In this document: piece by piece, positions 42,914 to 51,548 of the stretch
How positions within the stretch are numbered: position 1 is the stretch's first letter
Layout: every line of letters begins with the position of its first letter
Source of the DNA: Streptomyces sp. DT2A-34
Lineage (GTDB): Bacteria; Actinomycetota; Actinomycetes; Streptomycetales; Streptomycetaceae
NCBI RefSeq assembly: GCF_030499515.1
Contig: NZ_JASTWJ010000001.1
Coordinates: 3,142,001 to 3,206,000 of the forward strand
DNA length: 64,000 nucleotides
Direction: 5' to 3'
Program-made: the position numbers and the translations under genes
Notes under the pieces: generated by a model
Database searches by the model: none
Told to the model about the DNA's origin: nothing
Seen by the model: the letters and a program-made list of their open reading frames with translations, nothing else

Positions 42914-44320
42914 TCACCGCCAGCGCCCGATCTCGACGTTCTCCAGCACACCGAGGGCGTCCGGCACCAGGACCGCGGCCGAGTAGTAGGCCGTCACCAG
43001 GTACTTGATGATGGCCTGTTCGTTGATGCCCATGAAGCGGCAGGACAGGCTCGGCTCGATCTCGTCCGGGATGCCGGCCTGCTGGAGCCCGATGACACCC
43101 TGCTCCGCCTCGCCGGTACGCATGGCGATGATCGAGGTCGTACGGGCCTCGGTGACCGGGATCTTGTTGCACGGGAAGATCGGCACCCCGCGCCAGGTGG
43201 GGATGCGGTTGCCGGCCATCTCGATGGTCTCGGGGACCAGCCCGCGCTTGTTCAGCTCACGCCCGAACGCGGAGATCGCGCGCGGGTGGGCGAGGAACAG
43301 TTTGGTGCCACGCCGCCGGCAGAGCAGCTCGTCCATGTCGTCGGGGCTGGGCACGCCGTCGTGCGGCTGGAGCCGCTGGTCGTACTCGCAGTTGTTGAGC
43401 AGCCCGAACTCGCGGTTGTTGATGAGCTCGTGCTCCTGGCGCTCCTTCAGGGCCTCCACGGTCAGCCGGAGCTGCTGCTCGGTCTGGTTCATCGGCTGGT
43501 TGTAGAGGTCGGCCACGCGTGTGTGGATGCGCAGCACGGTCTGGGCGACGCTCAGTTCGTACTCACGGGGCCTGGCCTCGTAGTCGACGAAGGTGTGCGG
43601 GATGTCGGGCTCACCGCTGTGGCCGGCGGCGAGGTCGATCTCCTTCTCGCCGTACTTGTTGGTGCGCTGTTCGGGGATCGCCCGCAGCTCTTCGAGGTGC
43701 TCGCGCAGGGAGTCGGCGCGCTCGGCGATCTGCTCGACATCCTGGCGGGACAGGACAAGCACCGTGCACGCGGTGACCGCGCGGGCCGTGTACTCCCAGA
43801 TCGCGTCCGAGTCGAGCAGCGCCTGCTCACCGAGGTAGGCCCCGTCGGCGAGGACTCCCAGGGACTCGTCCTCCCCGTACGGACCCGTGCCGATCTTCTC
43901 CACCCTGCCGTGCGCCAGCAGGTACACCTCGTCGGTCTGGCTGCCGAACGAGGCGATCACGTTCCCCGCCGCGAACTCCCGCTGCTGGCAGCGCTGGGCG
44001 AGCTCGGCGAGCACCTCTTCGTCCTCGTACGACCGCAGGGCGGGCAGTTCGGTCAGCTCGGCGGGGATGACCTCGACCCGGTCGCCGGTCTTCACGAACG
44101 TGATACGACCGTCTCCGACGGCGTAGGTCAGACGCCGGTTCACCCGGTACGTGCCGCCCTGCACATTCACCCATGGCAGCATGCGCAGCAGCCAGCGGGA
44201 GCTGATCTCCTGCATCTGGGGCGCGGACTTGGTGGTGGTGGCCAGGTTCCGCGCCGCCGCTGTGCCGAGACTCTGCTGCGGCTTGTCCTGCTCCGTGCGG
44301 ACCTCTTCGCCTACCGACAT
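42914..44320 (-). CDS. family 2B encapsulin shell protein with cyclic-nucleotide-binding-like domain (EshA-type)
   Basis: A 468-residue protein from ATG 44320. The N-terminal arm (residues 1-60) includes [21 protein letters not shown] cNMP-binding-like domain is inserted at about 95-215: [49 protein letters not shown]97-fold shell elements follow to the end ([60 protein letters not shown]). EshA-type proteins were first studied in Streptomyces for links to antibiotic production and ppGpp; family 2B shells are now known to form nanocompartments. Its partner here is a polyprenyl synthetase rather than a terpene cyclase. Confidence 0.9.
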   Translation of the reverse strand: MSVGEEVRTEQDKPQQSLGTAAARNLATTTKSAPQMQEISSRWLLRMLPWVNVQGGTYRVNRRLTYAVGDGRITFVKTGDRVEVIPAELTELPALRSYEDEEVLAELAQRCQQREFAAGNVIASFGSQTDEVYLLAHGRVEKIGTGPYGEDESLGVLADGAYLGEQALLDSDAIWEYTARAVTACTVLVLSRQDVEQIAERADSLREHLEELRAIPEQRTNKYGEKEIDLAAGHSGEPDIPHTFVDYEARPREYELSVAQTVLRIHTRVADLYNQPMNQTEQQLRLTVEALKERQEHELINNREFGLLNNCEYDQRLQPHDGVPSPDDMDELLCRRRGTKLFLAHPRAISAFGRELNKRGLVPETIEMAGNRIPTWRGVPIFPCNKIPVTEARTTSIIAMRTGEAEQGVIGLQQAGIPDEIEPSLSCRFMGINEQAIIKYLVTAYYSAAVLVPDALGVLENVEIGRWR

Positions 44321-44635
44321 AAGGAATTGCCCTCCCGGTCATGCACCGGCGCCGATCTGGCGCCACGCATCGCGATCTGCACGACCGAGCCTTCCATCAC
44401 GGGGTGCGCCGGTGCTATTACACGAAAGAGCGGGAATGGATCAACGGTTCACTGGGCAAATAGAGGGCTCTTGTCCACTCGTGAAACCAGGGCGCCCGCC
44501 CCGTCCAAGCCGCGGCGATGTCCGAAATGACTCGCACACCGTGCGATTCAAGGATCCCGTCTGCCCGTTTTCGGTAAGTCACCGATACGAGCCGGCCGCG
44601 CACGGCGGCCGACGCACGGCACGAAGGAGGCGGTC
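44321..44635. other. 315-bp divergent promoter region, encapsulin / amidase
   Basis: No supported gene. It holds both promoters. I see no clear consensus element. The segment around 44400-44460 is less GC-rich and is a likely promoter site for the shell operon. Confidence 0.45.
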
Positions 44636-45226
44636 ATGGCCTCACCCATGTCCGCGAGCAGATTCCTGGAGAGACTCAGGGCGGAGGGCGCGACGGTCGT
44701 CGAGGTCGGCGACTGGGAGCACCACAACCGCAACCACGTGGGCCCTTGGGGCCCCGTCCACGGCGTGATGATCCACCACACGGTGACCAAAGGCAGCGCA
44801 CACACGGTGGAGCTCTGCCGCAACGGCTACGAAGGGCTGCCGGGGCCGCTGTGCCACGGCGTCATCACCAAGGACGGCAGGGTCCACCTCGTCGGCTACG
44901 GCCGCGCCAACCACGCCGGGCTCGGCGACGACGACGTACTGCGGGCGGTCATCGCGGAAGAGGCCCTGCCTGCCGACAACGAGGCCAACACCGACGGCAA
45001 CCGCCACTTCTACGGCTTCGAGTGCGAGAACCTGGGTGACGGACAGGATCCGTGGCCGGAGCCCCAGCTGGAGGCGATCGAACGGGTCTCGGCAGCCGTC
45101 TGCCGCCATCACGGATGGACGGAACGGTCGGTGATCGGCCATCTGGAGTGGCAGCCGGGGAAGGTGGATCCGCGCGGGTTCACGATGGCGTGGATGCGGG
45201 AGCGGATCCGGGAGCGGCTGAAGTAG
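44636..45226 (+). CDS. N-acetylmuramoyl-L-alanine amidase (amidase_2)
   Basis: A 196-residue protein from ATG 44636, with AAGGAGG six bases upstream. Zinc ligands are visible in GVMIHHTVTKGSAHT (His), NHAGLGDD and GHLEWQPGKVDP (His, then Lys/Asp). There is no signal peptide, so export would need another route; it resembles phage-lysin-like or cytoplasmic recycling amidases. It cleaves the lactyl-amide bond between MurNAc and L-Ala. It is divergent from the encapsulin operon. Confidence 0.87.
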   Translation: MASPMSASRFLERLRAEGATVVEVGDWEHHNRNHVGPWGPVHGVMIHHTVTKGSAHTVELCRNGYEGLPGPLCHGVITKDGRVHLVGYGRANHAGLGDDDVLRAVIAEEALPADNEANTDGNRHFYGFECENLGDGQDPWPEPQLEAIERVSAAVCRHHGWTERSVIGHLEWQPGKVDPRGFTMAWMRERIRERLK

Positions 45227-45292
45227 GACGGGGCGCGGGAGCAGCCTGGGCAGGGGCAGCCGTACCGCCGGGGTCCGGGCGACAATGGCCAG

Positions 45293-46195
45293 GTGACCGG
45301 CCCCGACCTCACCGCACTCCGCCCCCGGCTCCCCTCCCCCTTGCAGGAGGCGGCCGACGAGCGGTTCACGCGTCGTGGCGTCCGGCTGCTCCTCAAGCGC
45401 GACGACCTGATCCACCCGGAGCTGATCGGCAACAAATGGCGCAAGCTCGCGCCGAACCTGACGGCCGCGGCCGGCCGCCCGATCGTCACCTTCGGCGGCG
45501 CCTACTCCAACCACCTGCGCGCCACCGCCGCGGCCGGCCGGCTCCTCGGCGTGCCCACGGTCGGCGTGGTGCGCGGCCAGGAACTGGCCGACCAGCCCCT
45601 CAATCCGTCACTGACGCGATGCGTGGCCGACGGTATGCGGCTGCATTTCGTCGACAGATCGACGTACCGCCGCAAGACCGACCCGAAGACGCAGGCGGCC
45701 ATCCTGGGCGCGGCGGGCGCGGAGGGGGCGTCCGTCGTCCCGGAAGGCGGCAGCAACGCCCTTGCCGTACGAGGGTGCCGGGCGCTCGGCGAGGAGCTGC
45801 GCGGGCAGGCCGACGCCGTCGCGATCGCGTGCGGCACGGGCGGCACGCTGGCCGGCCTCGCCGCGGGGCTCGGCCCCGGTCAGCGGGCCCTCGGCATCCC
45901 TGTCCTCAGGGGCGGCTTCCTCGGCGACGACATACGGGGCCTGCAGGCCGAGGCGTTCGGCGGTCCGCGCGGTGACTGGCGGCTGGACGAGCGGTTCCAT
46001 TTCGGCGGGTACGCCCGGACGTCGCCCGAACTCGACGACTTCGCCGAGGATTTCGAGGAACGGCATGGAGTGCGCGTCGAGCGTCTCTATGTCGCCAAGT
46101 TGCTGTATGGGCTTGTCGCGTTGGTGGAGGAGGGAGCCTTCGAGACGGGGGCCGCGGTTGCCGCGGTGATCACCGGGGCTCCGTTCGCGGGGTGA
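45293..46195 (+). CDS. ACC deaminase / D-cysteine desulfhydrase family PLP enzyme
   Basis: A 300-residue fold-type II PLP enzyme from GTG 45293. The PLP Lys is in ELIGNKWRKLAPNL, FGGAYSNHLRATAAAGRLLG binds the cofactor phosphate side, and VAIACGTGGTLAGLAAGL is the Gly-rich phosphate loop. The family includes 1-aminocyclopropane-1-carboxylate deaminase and D-cysteine desulfhydrase; sequence motifs do not settle which, and true ACC deaminases are longer (about 338 residues). Confidence 0.85.
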   Translation: MTGPDLTALRPRLPSPLQEAADERFTRRGVRLLLKRDDLIHPELIGNKWRKLAPNLTAAAGRPIVTFGGAYSNHLRATAAAGRLLGVPTVGVVRGQELADQPLNPSLTRCVADGMRLHFVDRSTYRRKTDPKTQAAILGAAGAEGASVVPEGGSNALAVRGCRALGEELRGQADAVAIACGTGGTLAGLAAGLGPGQRALGIPVLRGGFLGDDIRGLQAEAFGGPRGDWRLDERFHFGGYARTSPELDDFAEDFEERHGVRVERLYVAKLLYGLVALVEEGAFETGAAVAAVITGAPFAG

Positions 46196-46214
46196 GAGCC
46201 GAACGTGGGGCCGG

Positions 46215-46664
46215 CTACGGCCGTTTCCGGCCCGGAAACGCCGGGCGCTCGGTCGGCCGCCCCTCCCCGCTCACCGCGGCCCGCAATGCCTCGACGGCGG
46301 CGGCCTCGTCCAGCCCGTGCAGGTTGGTGCGCACCTTCGCGGCGAACATGGGATCGACGTCGTGGTTGGTCAGGGGCTCCACCGCGAGCGGAAGGACCCG
46401 GTCCCGGCGGGCGACGAGCGCGGACCGCTCCTCCTGGGTCCAACGCCCGTCCTCGAAGTACGACTTGGAGAACAGAGCCACGACGGTGTCCGCCTTCTCC
46501 AGCCCCTCGTCCATCCGCCGGACGAAGTCGTCCCCGGTCCGCCAGTCCCACACGTCGAGTTCGACAAGGTGACCATCCTGCTCGAGATGCCACGCCACCC
46601 ACTCGGCCCACAACCGGTCCGCCCCCGCGTAACTGATGAAGAACCGCCGTGAGGTGCCGGTCAT
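46215..46664 (-). CDS. stand-alone TIR-domain protein
   Basis: A 149-residue protein from ATG 46664, behind GGGGGAGGG. It is essentially one TIR domain: FFISYAGADRLWAEWVAWHL, then DDFVRRMDEGLEKADTVVAL and FSKSYFEDGRWTQEERSALV, where the Glu of WTQEE is in the position of the catalytic Glu of NAD-cleaving TIR proteins. There is no N- or C-terminal partner domain, and no SIR2, Thoeris or STAND gene lies next to it. The role may be NAD hydrolysis or signalling; both are inference. Confidence 0.82.
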   Translation of the reverse strand: MTGTSRRFFISYAGADRLWAEWVAWHLEQDGHLVELDVWDWRTGDDFVRRMDEGLEKADTVVALFSKSYFEDGRWTQEERSALVARRDRVLPLAVEPLTNHDVDPMFAAKVRTNLHGLDEAAAVEALRAAVSGEGRPTERPAFPGRKRP

Positions 46665-46765
46665 CGAGCCCTCCCCCGAGTCACCCAGTACCGATCGTGC
46701 CCCGCCAATGATCCACCGTCAGAGGCGCACGCGGTAGGGAGACGCGCACGCCGCCGCCCGGCCGC

Positions 46766-48361
46766 TCACCCCGCCTCCCGATAGGCCGCCGCCTCCTCCA
46801 GGTCCAGTCTGCGCAGCAGCGTCCGCAGCATCTCGTCGTCGATATGGCGACCGTCCCGCAGCTTCACGAACACCGTGCGCTCGGCGCCGATCACCTCACG
46901 GGACAGGCGCCGGTAGGTGTCGTCGACGGACTCGCCGGTGACCGGGTTGGCCTGGCCCAGCCGTTCCCAGACGGAGTTGCGGCGCCGTTCCAGGACGGCA
47001 CGCAGGCGGTCGGCCAGCGGGCCCGGGAGGGCATTGCGTTCGTCGGAGAGGAGTTCCTCCAGGCGGAGCTCGGCGACGCGGGAGGCCTGCGCCTGGGCGT
47101 TCGCCTCGGCGAGGGTCTCGGCCTGTGCGTCCCGGCCGGGGAGTCTCAGCAGGCGGATCAAGGGCGGCAGCGTCACGCCCTGGACGACCAGCGTGCCGAT
47201 GACCGTCGTGAAGGTCAGGAAGAGGATGAGGTTGCGCTCGGGGAAGGCCTCGCCCCCGTGCACCGTGAGCGGGATCGAGAAGGCGATGGCCAGCGAGACC
47301 ACGCCACGCATCCCGGCCCAGGAGATGATGAACGGCCCCTTCCAGGTCGGGTTGTCCTCACGCTCCCGGATCCGGGCCGACAGCAGGCGCGGCAGGAAGG
47401 TCGCCGGATACACCCACACGAACCGCGAGACGACGACCACGACGAAGACGGCGACCGCGTACCAGGCGGCGCGCCCGCCCTCGTACTCCCCGAGGCCCTT
47501 GAGGACCACCGGCAGTTGCAGTCCGATGAGCGCGAACACCGCCGACTCCAGCACGAACGCGACCATCTTCCACACCGCCTCCTCCTGGAGCCGGGTGGCG
47601 AAGTCGACCTCCCACGCGCGGTGCCCCAGGTACAGCGCGACGACCACGACGGCCAGCACCCCGGAGGCGTGCACCTGCTCGGCGGCCGCGTACGCGACGA
47701 ACGGGATGAGCAGCGAGAGCGTGTTCTTCAGCAGCGCTTCCTTCACATGCGTGCGCAGCCAGTGGAGCGGCACCATCAGCACCAGTCCCATCCCGATGCC
47801 GCCGAGCGCCGCGAGCAGGAACTCGCCGATGCCGCCGGCCCAGGTGGCGCCCTCCCCGACGGCGGCCGCGAGCGCCACACGGTAGGCGGTGATCGCGGTG
47901 GCGTCGTTCACCAGGGACTCGCCCTGCAGGATCGTGGTGATCCGGGACGGCAGCCCCACCCGGCGCGCGACCGCCGTCGCCGCGACCGCGTCCGGCGGCG
48001 CCACCACCGCGCCCAGCACCAGCGCCGCGGTCAGCGGCAGATCCGGCACGACGAGATACGCGGCCCAGCCGACGGTGAAGGTCGCGAAGAGCACGTAGCC
48101 CACCGACAGCAGCATCACGGGCCGCATCTGGGCCCGCAGATCGAGATACGAACTGTCCGTCGCCGCGGTGTGCAGCAGCGGGGGCAGCACCAGGGGCAGG
48201 ACGATGTGCGGGTCGAGGGTGTAGTCGGGCACCCCCGGGACGTACGACACCGCGAGGCCCGCGGCGACGAGCAGCAGCGGCGCCGGCACGGGGGACCGCC
48301 GGGCGGCAGCGGCCACCGCGGCACTGCCGGCCACCAGCAACAGCAGCGGCATCACGTCCAT
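46766..48361 (-). CDS. Na+/H+ antiporter, CPA1 family
   Basis: A 531-residue protein from ATG 48361. Eleven to twelve spans occupy residues 1-400; the ion-binding region reads VLGAVVAPPDAVAATAVARR followed by ILQGESLVNDATAITAYRVA, and WAGMRGVVSLAIAFSIPL completes the signature. The cytosolic tail (about 400-531) is Ala/Arg/Glu-rich. It exchanges monovalent cations for protons across the membrane and supports pH and salt homeostasis. It is monocistronic. Confidence 0.92.
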   Translation of the reverse strand: MDVMPLLLLVAGSAAVAAAARRSPVPAPLLLVAAGLAVSYVPGVPDYTLDPHIVLPLVLPPLLHTAATDSSYLDLRAQMRPVMLLSVGYVLFATFTVGWAAYLVVPDLPLTAALVLGAVVAPPDAVAATAVARRVGLPSRITTILQGESLVNDATAITAYRVALAAAVGEGATWAGGIGEFLLAALGGIGMGLVLMVPLHWLRTHVKEALLKNTLSLLIPFVAYAAAEQVHASGVLAVVVVALYLGHRAWEVDFATRLQEEAVWKMVAFVLESAVFALIGLQLPVVLKGLGEYEGGRAAWYAVAVFVVVVVSRFVWVYPATFLPRLLSARIREREDNPTWKGPFIISWAGMRGVVSLAIAFSIPLTVHGGEAFPERNLILFLTFTTVIGTLVVQGVTLPPLIRLLRLPGRDAQAETLAEANAQAQASRVAELRLEELLSDERNALPGPLADRLRAVLERRRNSVWERLGQANPVTGESVDDTYRRLSREVIGAERTVFVKLRDGRHIDDEMLRTLLRRLDLEEAAAYREAG

Positions 48362-48525
48362 GCTTCTCGCCCGCCCTCGTCCGTCACGGTGCCCACGCGC
48401 GCGTGCACCGCGGCACGGCGGCCCCCGCCCTCGATCATCGGTCGTGGACCGCACTTGATCATCGCCGTACGCCCGCCCTCGTTTTTCCGCGCGGCCATCC
48501 TCGCGACCGTCGTAACCTGGCAATC

Positions 48526-48786
48526 ATGAAACAGTGCACGCACGCCGACGCGCTGCCGCACCCGGAACCCGTGGCGCTGAACGAGACGTGCCCGGAGTGT
48601 CTGGCGGACGGCACGCACCCCGTACAACTGCGGCTCTGTCTCAGCTGCGGGCATGTCGGCTGCTGCGACTCCTCGCCGGGGAGGCATGCGACAGAACACC
48701 ACAAGAAGTCCGGTCACCCGGTGATGCGGACCTTCGAGCCGGGCGAGGAATGGCGTTGGTGCTTCGCCGACCACGTACTCGTGTGA
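48526..48786 (+). CDS. UBP-type (ZnF-UBP-like) zinc-finger protein
   Basis: An 86-residue protein from ATG 48526. Ligands follow the UBP finger pattern: QCTHADALPH, CPECLADGTH, CLSCGHVGCC, HATEHHKKSGHPVM. Bacteria lack ubiquitin, so these small proteins have another, unknown ligand. It sits between the antiporter (divergent) and the anti-sigma operon (same strand). Confidence 0.87.
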   Translation: MKQCTHADALPHPEPVALNETCPECLADGTHPVQLRLCLSCGHVGCCDSSPGRHATEHHKKSGHPVMRTFEPGEEWRWCFADHVLV

Positions 48787-49035
48787 CCCTGGATCCGGAC
48801 GGTTCGACCGTCTGACGTCTGGGTACGTCAACCCGGCGCGCGCTCTTCCCAATTGGAGCCGCAGACCCCTAGACACGGAGCGTATCCACAGGTTTACTGT
48901 GAGTGACGGCACGGGGTTGGGGTCCTGGGGACAGGAAAGTTCAGAGCGCGATAGCGTCACCGCTGAACCACACATCGCGTTACCCCGGGGGGCGACCCTC
49001 GGCCCCGAGAAGCTTGTACCACCTTGGAGGTGAGG

Positions 49036-49449
49036 GTGTCCCAGATCGCAGGCGAGCCCGCGACCCAGGACTTCGTGGAAGTCCGGCTGCCGGCCGCGGG
49101 TGCCTACCTGTCGGTGCTGCGTACGGCCACGGCCGGCCTCGCGGCCCGTTTGGACTTCACCCTCGACGAGATCGAGGACCTGCGCATCGCGGTGGACGAG
49201 GCGTGCGCGATCCTGCTTCAGCAGGCCGTGCCCGGCTCGGTGCTCAGCTGTGTGTTCCGGCTCGTCGACGACTCGCTCGAGGTCACCGTCTCGGCCCCGA
49301 CCACGGACGGCCACGCTCCCTCCAGGGACACCTTCGCCTGGACCGTGCTGTCCGCCCTCGCGGGCAAGGTCTCCTCCGCCGTGGACGAGGACAAAACCGT
49401 TTCGATCAGCCTCTACAAACAGCGCGGCGCGGGACCCGGGCCGGCGTGA
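49036..49449 (+). CDS. RsbW-type anti-sigma factor of SigH (PrsH/UshX-like)
   Basis: A 137-residue GHKL-fold protein. The ribosome site GGAGGTGAGG directly precedes GTG 49036. Motifs are VRLPAAGAYLSVLRTATAGL, LDEIEDLRIAVDEACAILLQ (N-box region) and the C-terminal SLYKQRG. It is expected to bind the downstream SigH-type sigma factor and block it, with release by an anti-anti-sigma factor elsewhere. The gene overlaps the sigma reading frame (GTGA), so the two are coupled. The match to the S. coelicolor SigH partner is from memory of gene order. Confidence 0.88.
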   Translation: MSQIAGEPATQDFVEVRLPAAGAYLSVLRTATAGLAARLDFTLDEIEDLRIAVDEACAILLQQAVPGSVLSCVFRLVDDSLEVTVSAPTTDGHAPSRDTFAWTVLSALAGKVSSAVDEDKTVSISLYKQRGAGPGPA

Positions 49450-50633
49450 GGAACGGGGACGGGCCGGTGCGGGACGAAGAGCGCGGCACACGAGAGCTGT
49501 CGGACGGCACTCCCCCCTGCTCGGACGGAGCAGAGAGCCTGGGGGTGGGCCCGAGCGGTCCGAGCGGTTCCCGACGCGTGGTGGGCGGCATCGACGGCAT
49601 CCCCGAGCAGGCCCGGCCACACCCGGAGGACGACTCCGCGGAGGCCGGCTTCCTGGACGACGGTCGGGATGACGAAGGCGCCGTGCAGGGCGCGCCTCCG
49701 GGCGGAGGGAGCGGGGTCTCCCCTGTCCGTGTGGAGGCGAGGGCTCGGGAGAGGGCAACGGGCGGGACGATGAGCGAGCACGAGCGAAACGCCGAGGACG
49801 AGGCGACGGGCGCGCACAGCGTGCAGGCCACGCACAGCGTGCAGGCCACGCACAGCGTGCAGGCCACGCAGCACGACCCTCAGGACCGCAGCGGGGCGCG
49901 CGCCATGTTCGTCGAGCTGCGCAAGCTGCAGGACGGCAGCGCCGAGTACGCGGAGCTGCGCAATCGGCTGGTCCGTATGCACCTGCCGCTCGTCGAGCAC
50001 CTCGCGCGCCGCTTCCGCAACCGCGGTGAGCCGCTGGACGACCTCACCCAGGTCGCCACCATCGGCCTGATCAAGTCGGTCGACCGCTTCGACCCGGAGC
50101 GCGGCGTCGAGTTCTCGACCTACGCGACCCCGACGGTCGTCGGCGAGATCAAGCGGCACTTCCGCGACAAGGGCTGGGCGGTGCGGGTGCCGCGGCGCCT
50201 GCAGGAGCTGCGCCTCTCCCTGACGACGGCCACGGCCGAGCTGTCCCAGCAACACGGCCGCTCCCCCACCGTCCATGAACTCGCCGAGAAGCTCGCGATC
50301 TCGGAGGAGGAGGTCCTGGAGGGCCTGGAGTCCGCCAACGCGTACTCCACGCTGTCCCTGGACGTCCCCGACACGGACGACGAGTCCCCCGCGGTCGCGG
50401 ACACGCTGGGCGCGGAGGACGAGGCGCTGGAGGGCGTCGAGTACCGGGAGTCGCTCAAGCCGCTGCTCGAAGACCTCCCGCCGCGCGAGAAGCGGATCCT
50501 GTTGCTGCGGTTCTTCGGCAACATGACCCAGTCGCAGATCGCGCAGGAGGTCGGGATCTCCCAGATGCACGTGTCCCGACTGCTGGCGCGCACGCTGGCG
50601 CAGCTGCGGGAGAAGCTGCTGGTGGAGGAGTGA
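49446..50633 (+). CDS. sigH: SigB/SigF/SigH-type stress and development sigma factor
   Basis: The 395-residue long form starts at GTG 49446, overlapping the anti-sigma stop. A 287-residue form could start at ATG 49770 (MSEHERNAEDEATG), next to an unstructured region. Sigma region 2 (LVEHLARRFRNRGEPLDDLT, GVEFSTYATPTVVGEIKRHF), region 3 (LSQQHGRSPTVHELAEKLAI) and region 4 (NMTQSQIAQEVGISQMHVSR) are all complete. The first 110 residues are Gly/Pro/Glu-rich. S. coelicolor SigH is known to exist in several sizes through alternative starts and processing, matching this layout. Confidence 0.9.
   Translation: MRNGDGPVRDEERGTRELSDGTPPCSDGAESLGVGPSGPSGSRRVVGGIDGIPEQARPHPEDDSAEAGFLDDGRDDEGAVQGAPPGGGSGVSPVRVEARARERATGGTMSEHERNAEDEATGAHSVQATHSVQATHSVQATQHDPQDRSGARAMFVELRKLQDGSAEYAELRNRLVRMHLPLVEHLARRFRNRGEPLDDLTQVATIGLIKSVDRFDPERGVEFSTYATPTVVGEIKRHFRDKGWAVRVPRRLQELRLSLTTATAELSQQHGRSPTVHELAEKLAISEEEVLEGLESANAYSTLSLDVPDTDDESPAVADTLGAEDEALEGVEYRESLKPLLEDLPPREKRILLLRFFGNMTQSQIAQEVGISQMHVSRLLARTLAQLREKLLVEE
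49813..49866 (+). repeat. 18-bp tandem triplication inside sigH
   Basis: CGCACAGCGTGCAGGCCA occurs three times head to tail with no differences (49813, 49831, 49849). It keeps the frame and encodes the residues THSVQA repeatedly in the linker just after the internal ATG and before sigma region 2. Confidence 0.95.
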
Positions 50634-50668
50634 CGGTCAGGCCGAGGAGTGACGGTCAGGCCTGAGTA

Positions 50669-51139
50669 CTACTCCTGATCCGGTGTGCTGCCGGGCCCCC
50701 GGATTCCGAGGGCCTGGGTCGTCTCCTGGTTGATCAGGAGCACGAGCGTGGCGATCGCGGCCGCCGCGATCGCGATGCCCGCCGGAATCGCGATGCTGTC
50801 GGCCTGGAGCAGGCTGTAGGCCACCGGCAGGGCCAGGATCTGCGTGATGACGGACGGCCCTCGACTCCAGCTGCGCTGAGCGAACAGGCCCCGCGCGGCG
50901 AGCAGCGGCAGCAGCGCGAGCACGATCAGTGTCACGCCGAGGGTGACGGCCTGCTGCCGGTCGTCCGGATCACCGGCAAGACCAAGGACGAGCACCCAGA
51001 CACCCCCGACGGCGAGCGCCAGCCCTTCGAGTGCGGTGAGTACCGCCGCATACGTCAGCCGCCGCGGGCGCGGACCGGTGGTTTCCGGGGTGGTGGGGGT
51101 CTGCTCCTTGGTCACCCCTGAAGGGTAGCCCTCCGCCAC
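50669..51139 (-). CDS. small four-span membrane protein of unknown function
   Basis: A 156-residue protein from GTG 51139 (GTG 51115 in frame gives 148 residues). Four hydrophobic spans are visible: AVLTALEGLALAVGGVWVLV, AVTLGVTLIVLALLPLLA, a segment at VITQILALPVAYSLLQ and IAIPAGIAIAAAAIATLVLL. The N-terminus is Thr/Pro-rich and cytosolic. It is convergent with sigH. I do not recognise the family. Confidence 0.75.
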   Translation of the reverse strand: MAEGYPSGVTKEQTPTTPETTGPRPRRLTYAAVLTALEGLALAVGGVWVLVLGLAGDPDDRQQAVTLGVTLIVLALLPLLAARGLFAQRSWSRGPSVITQILALPVAYSLLQADSIAIPAGIAIAAAAIATLVLLINQETTQALGIRGPGSTPDQE

Positions 51140-51193
51140 ATCGCCCCCGCCGCCCCTACCCGTCCCATCCTGAAGGGGCTCCGCCCTCTGGAC

Positions 51194-51253
51194 CCCCGCT
51201 CCTCAAGCGCCGGAGGGGCTGGATTCAGCCCCTCCGGCGCTTGAGGAGCGGGG
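51194..51253. terminator. 28-bp perfect stem-loop, repeated Streptomyces intergenic element
   Basis: CCCCGCTCCTCAAGCGCCGG and the next eight bases (51194-51221) pair without mismatch to 51226-51253 over the loop GATT. A related but imperfect copy (CAACGCCGGTCC and GTCCGGCGTTTGAGG) follows at about 51301-51345. Hairpins of this composition occur widely between Streptomyces genes. It is probably the terminator for one or both neighbouring genes. Confidence 0.8.
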
Positions 51254-51548
51254 CCGCACCATCCCTGGCCCCCACCCACCCGTAGGGGGCTTCACCCCTC
51301 AACGCCGGTCCAGGCATTTCAGCCCGTCCGGCGTTTGAGGACGAGGCCCGTTCAGGGCCGAAGCGGGGGTCTGGGGGCGGCAGCCCCCAGCAGGGCCAGC
51401 GCCGACGCCGCTCACCCTCGCAGCGGACGGCATCAGCAAACGCGGCCCAACCGACGGAGTCCCCCCGTGTTGAGACTCACGCGCGATGTCTTACTTGATC
51501 CCTACCTCGCCCTGTGCCCGGTACCCCCCAGTAGGTACGCTGCAACTC

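Noticed and set aside
41480..44530. Open frame of about 1,016 codons opposite the encapsulin and polyprenyl synthetase genes
   Set aside because: Shadow of two well-supported minus-strand genes; no domain is recognisable.
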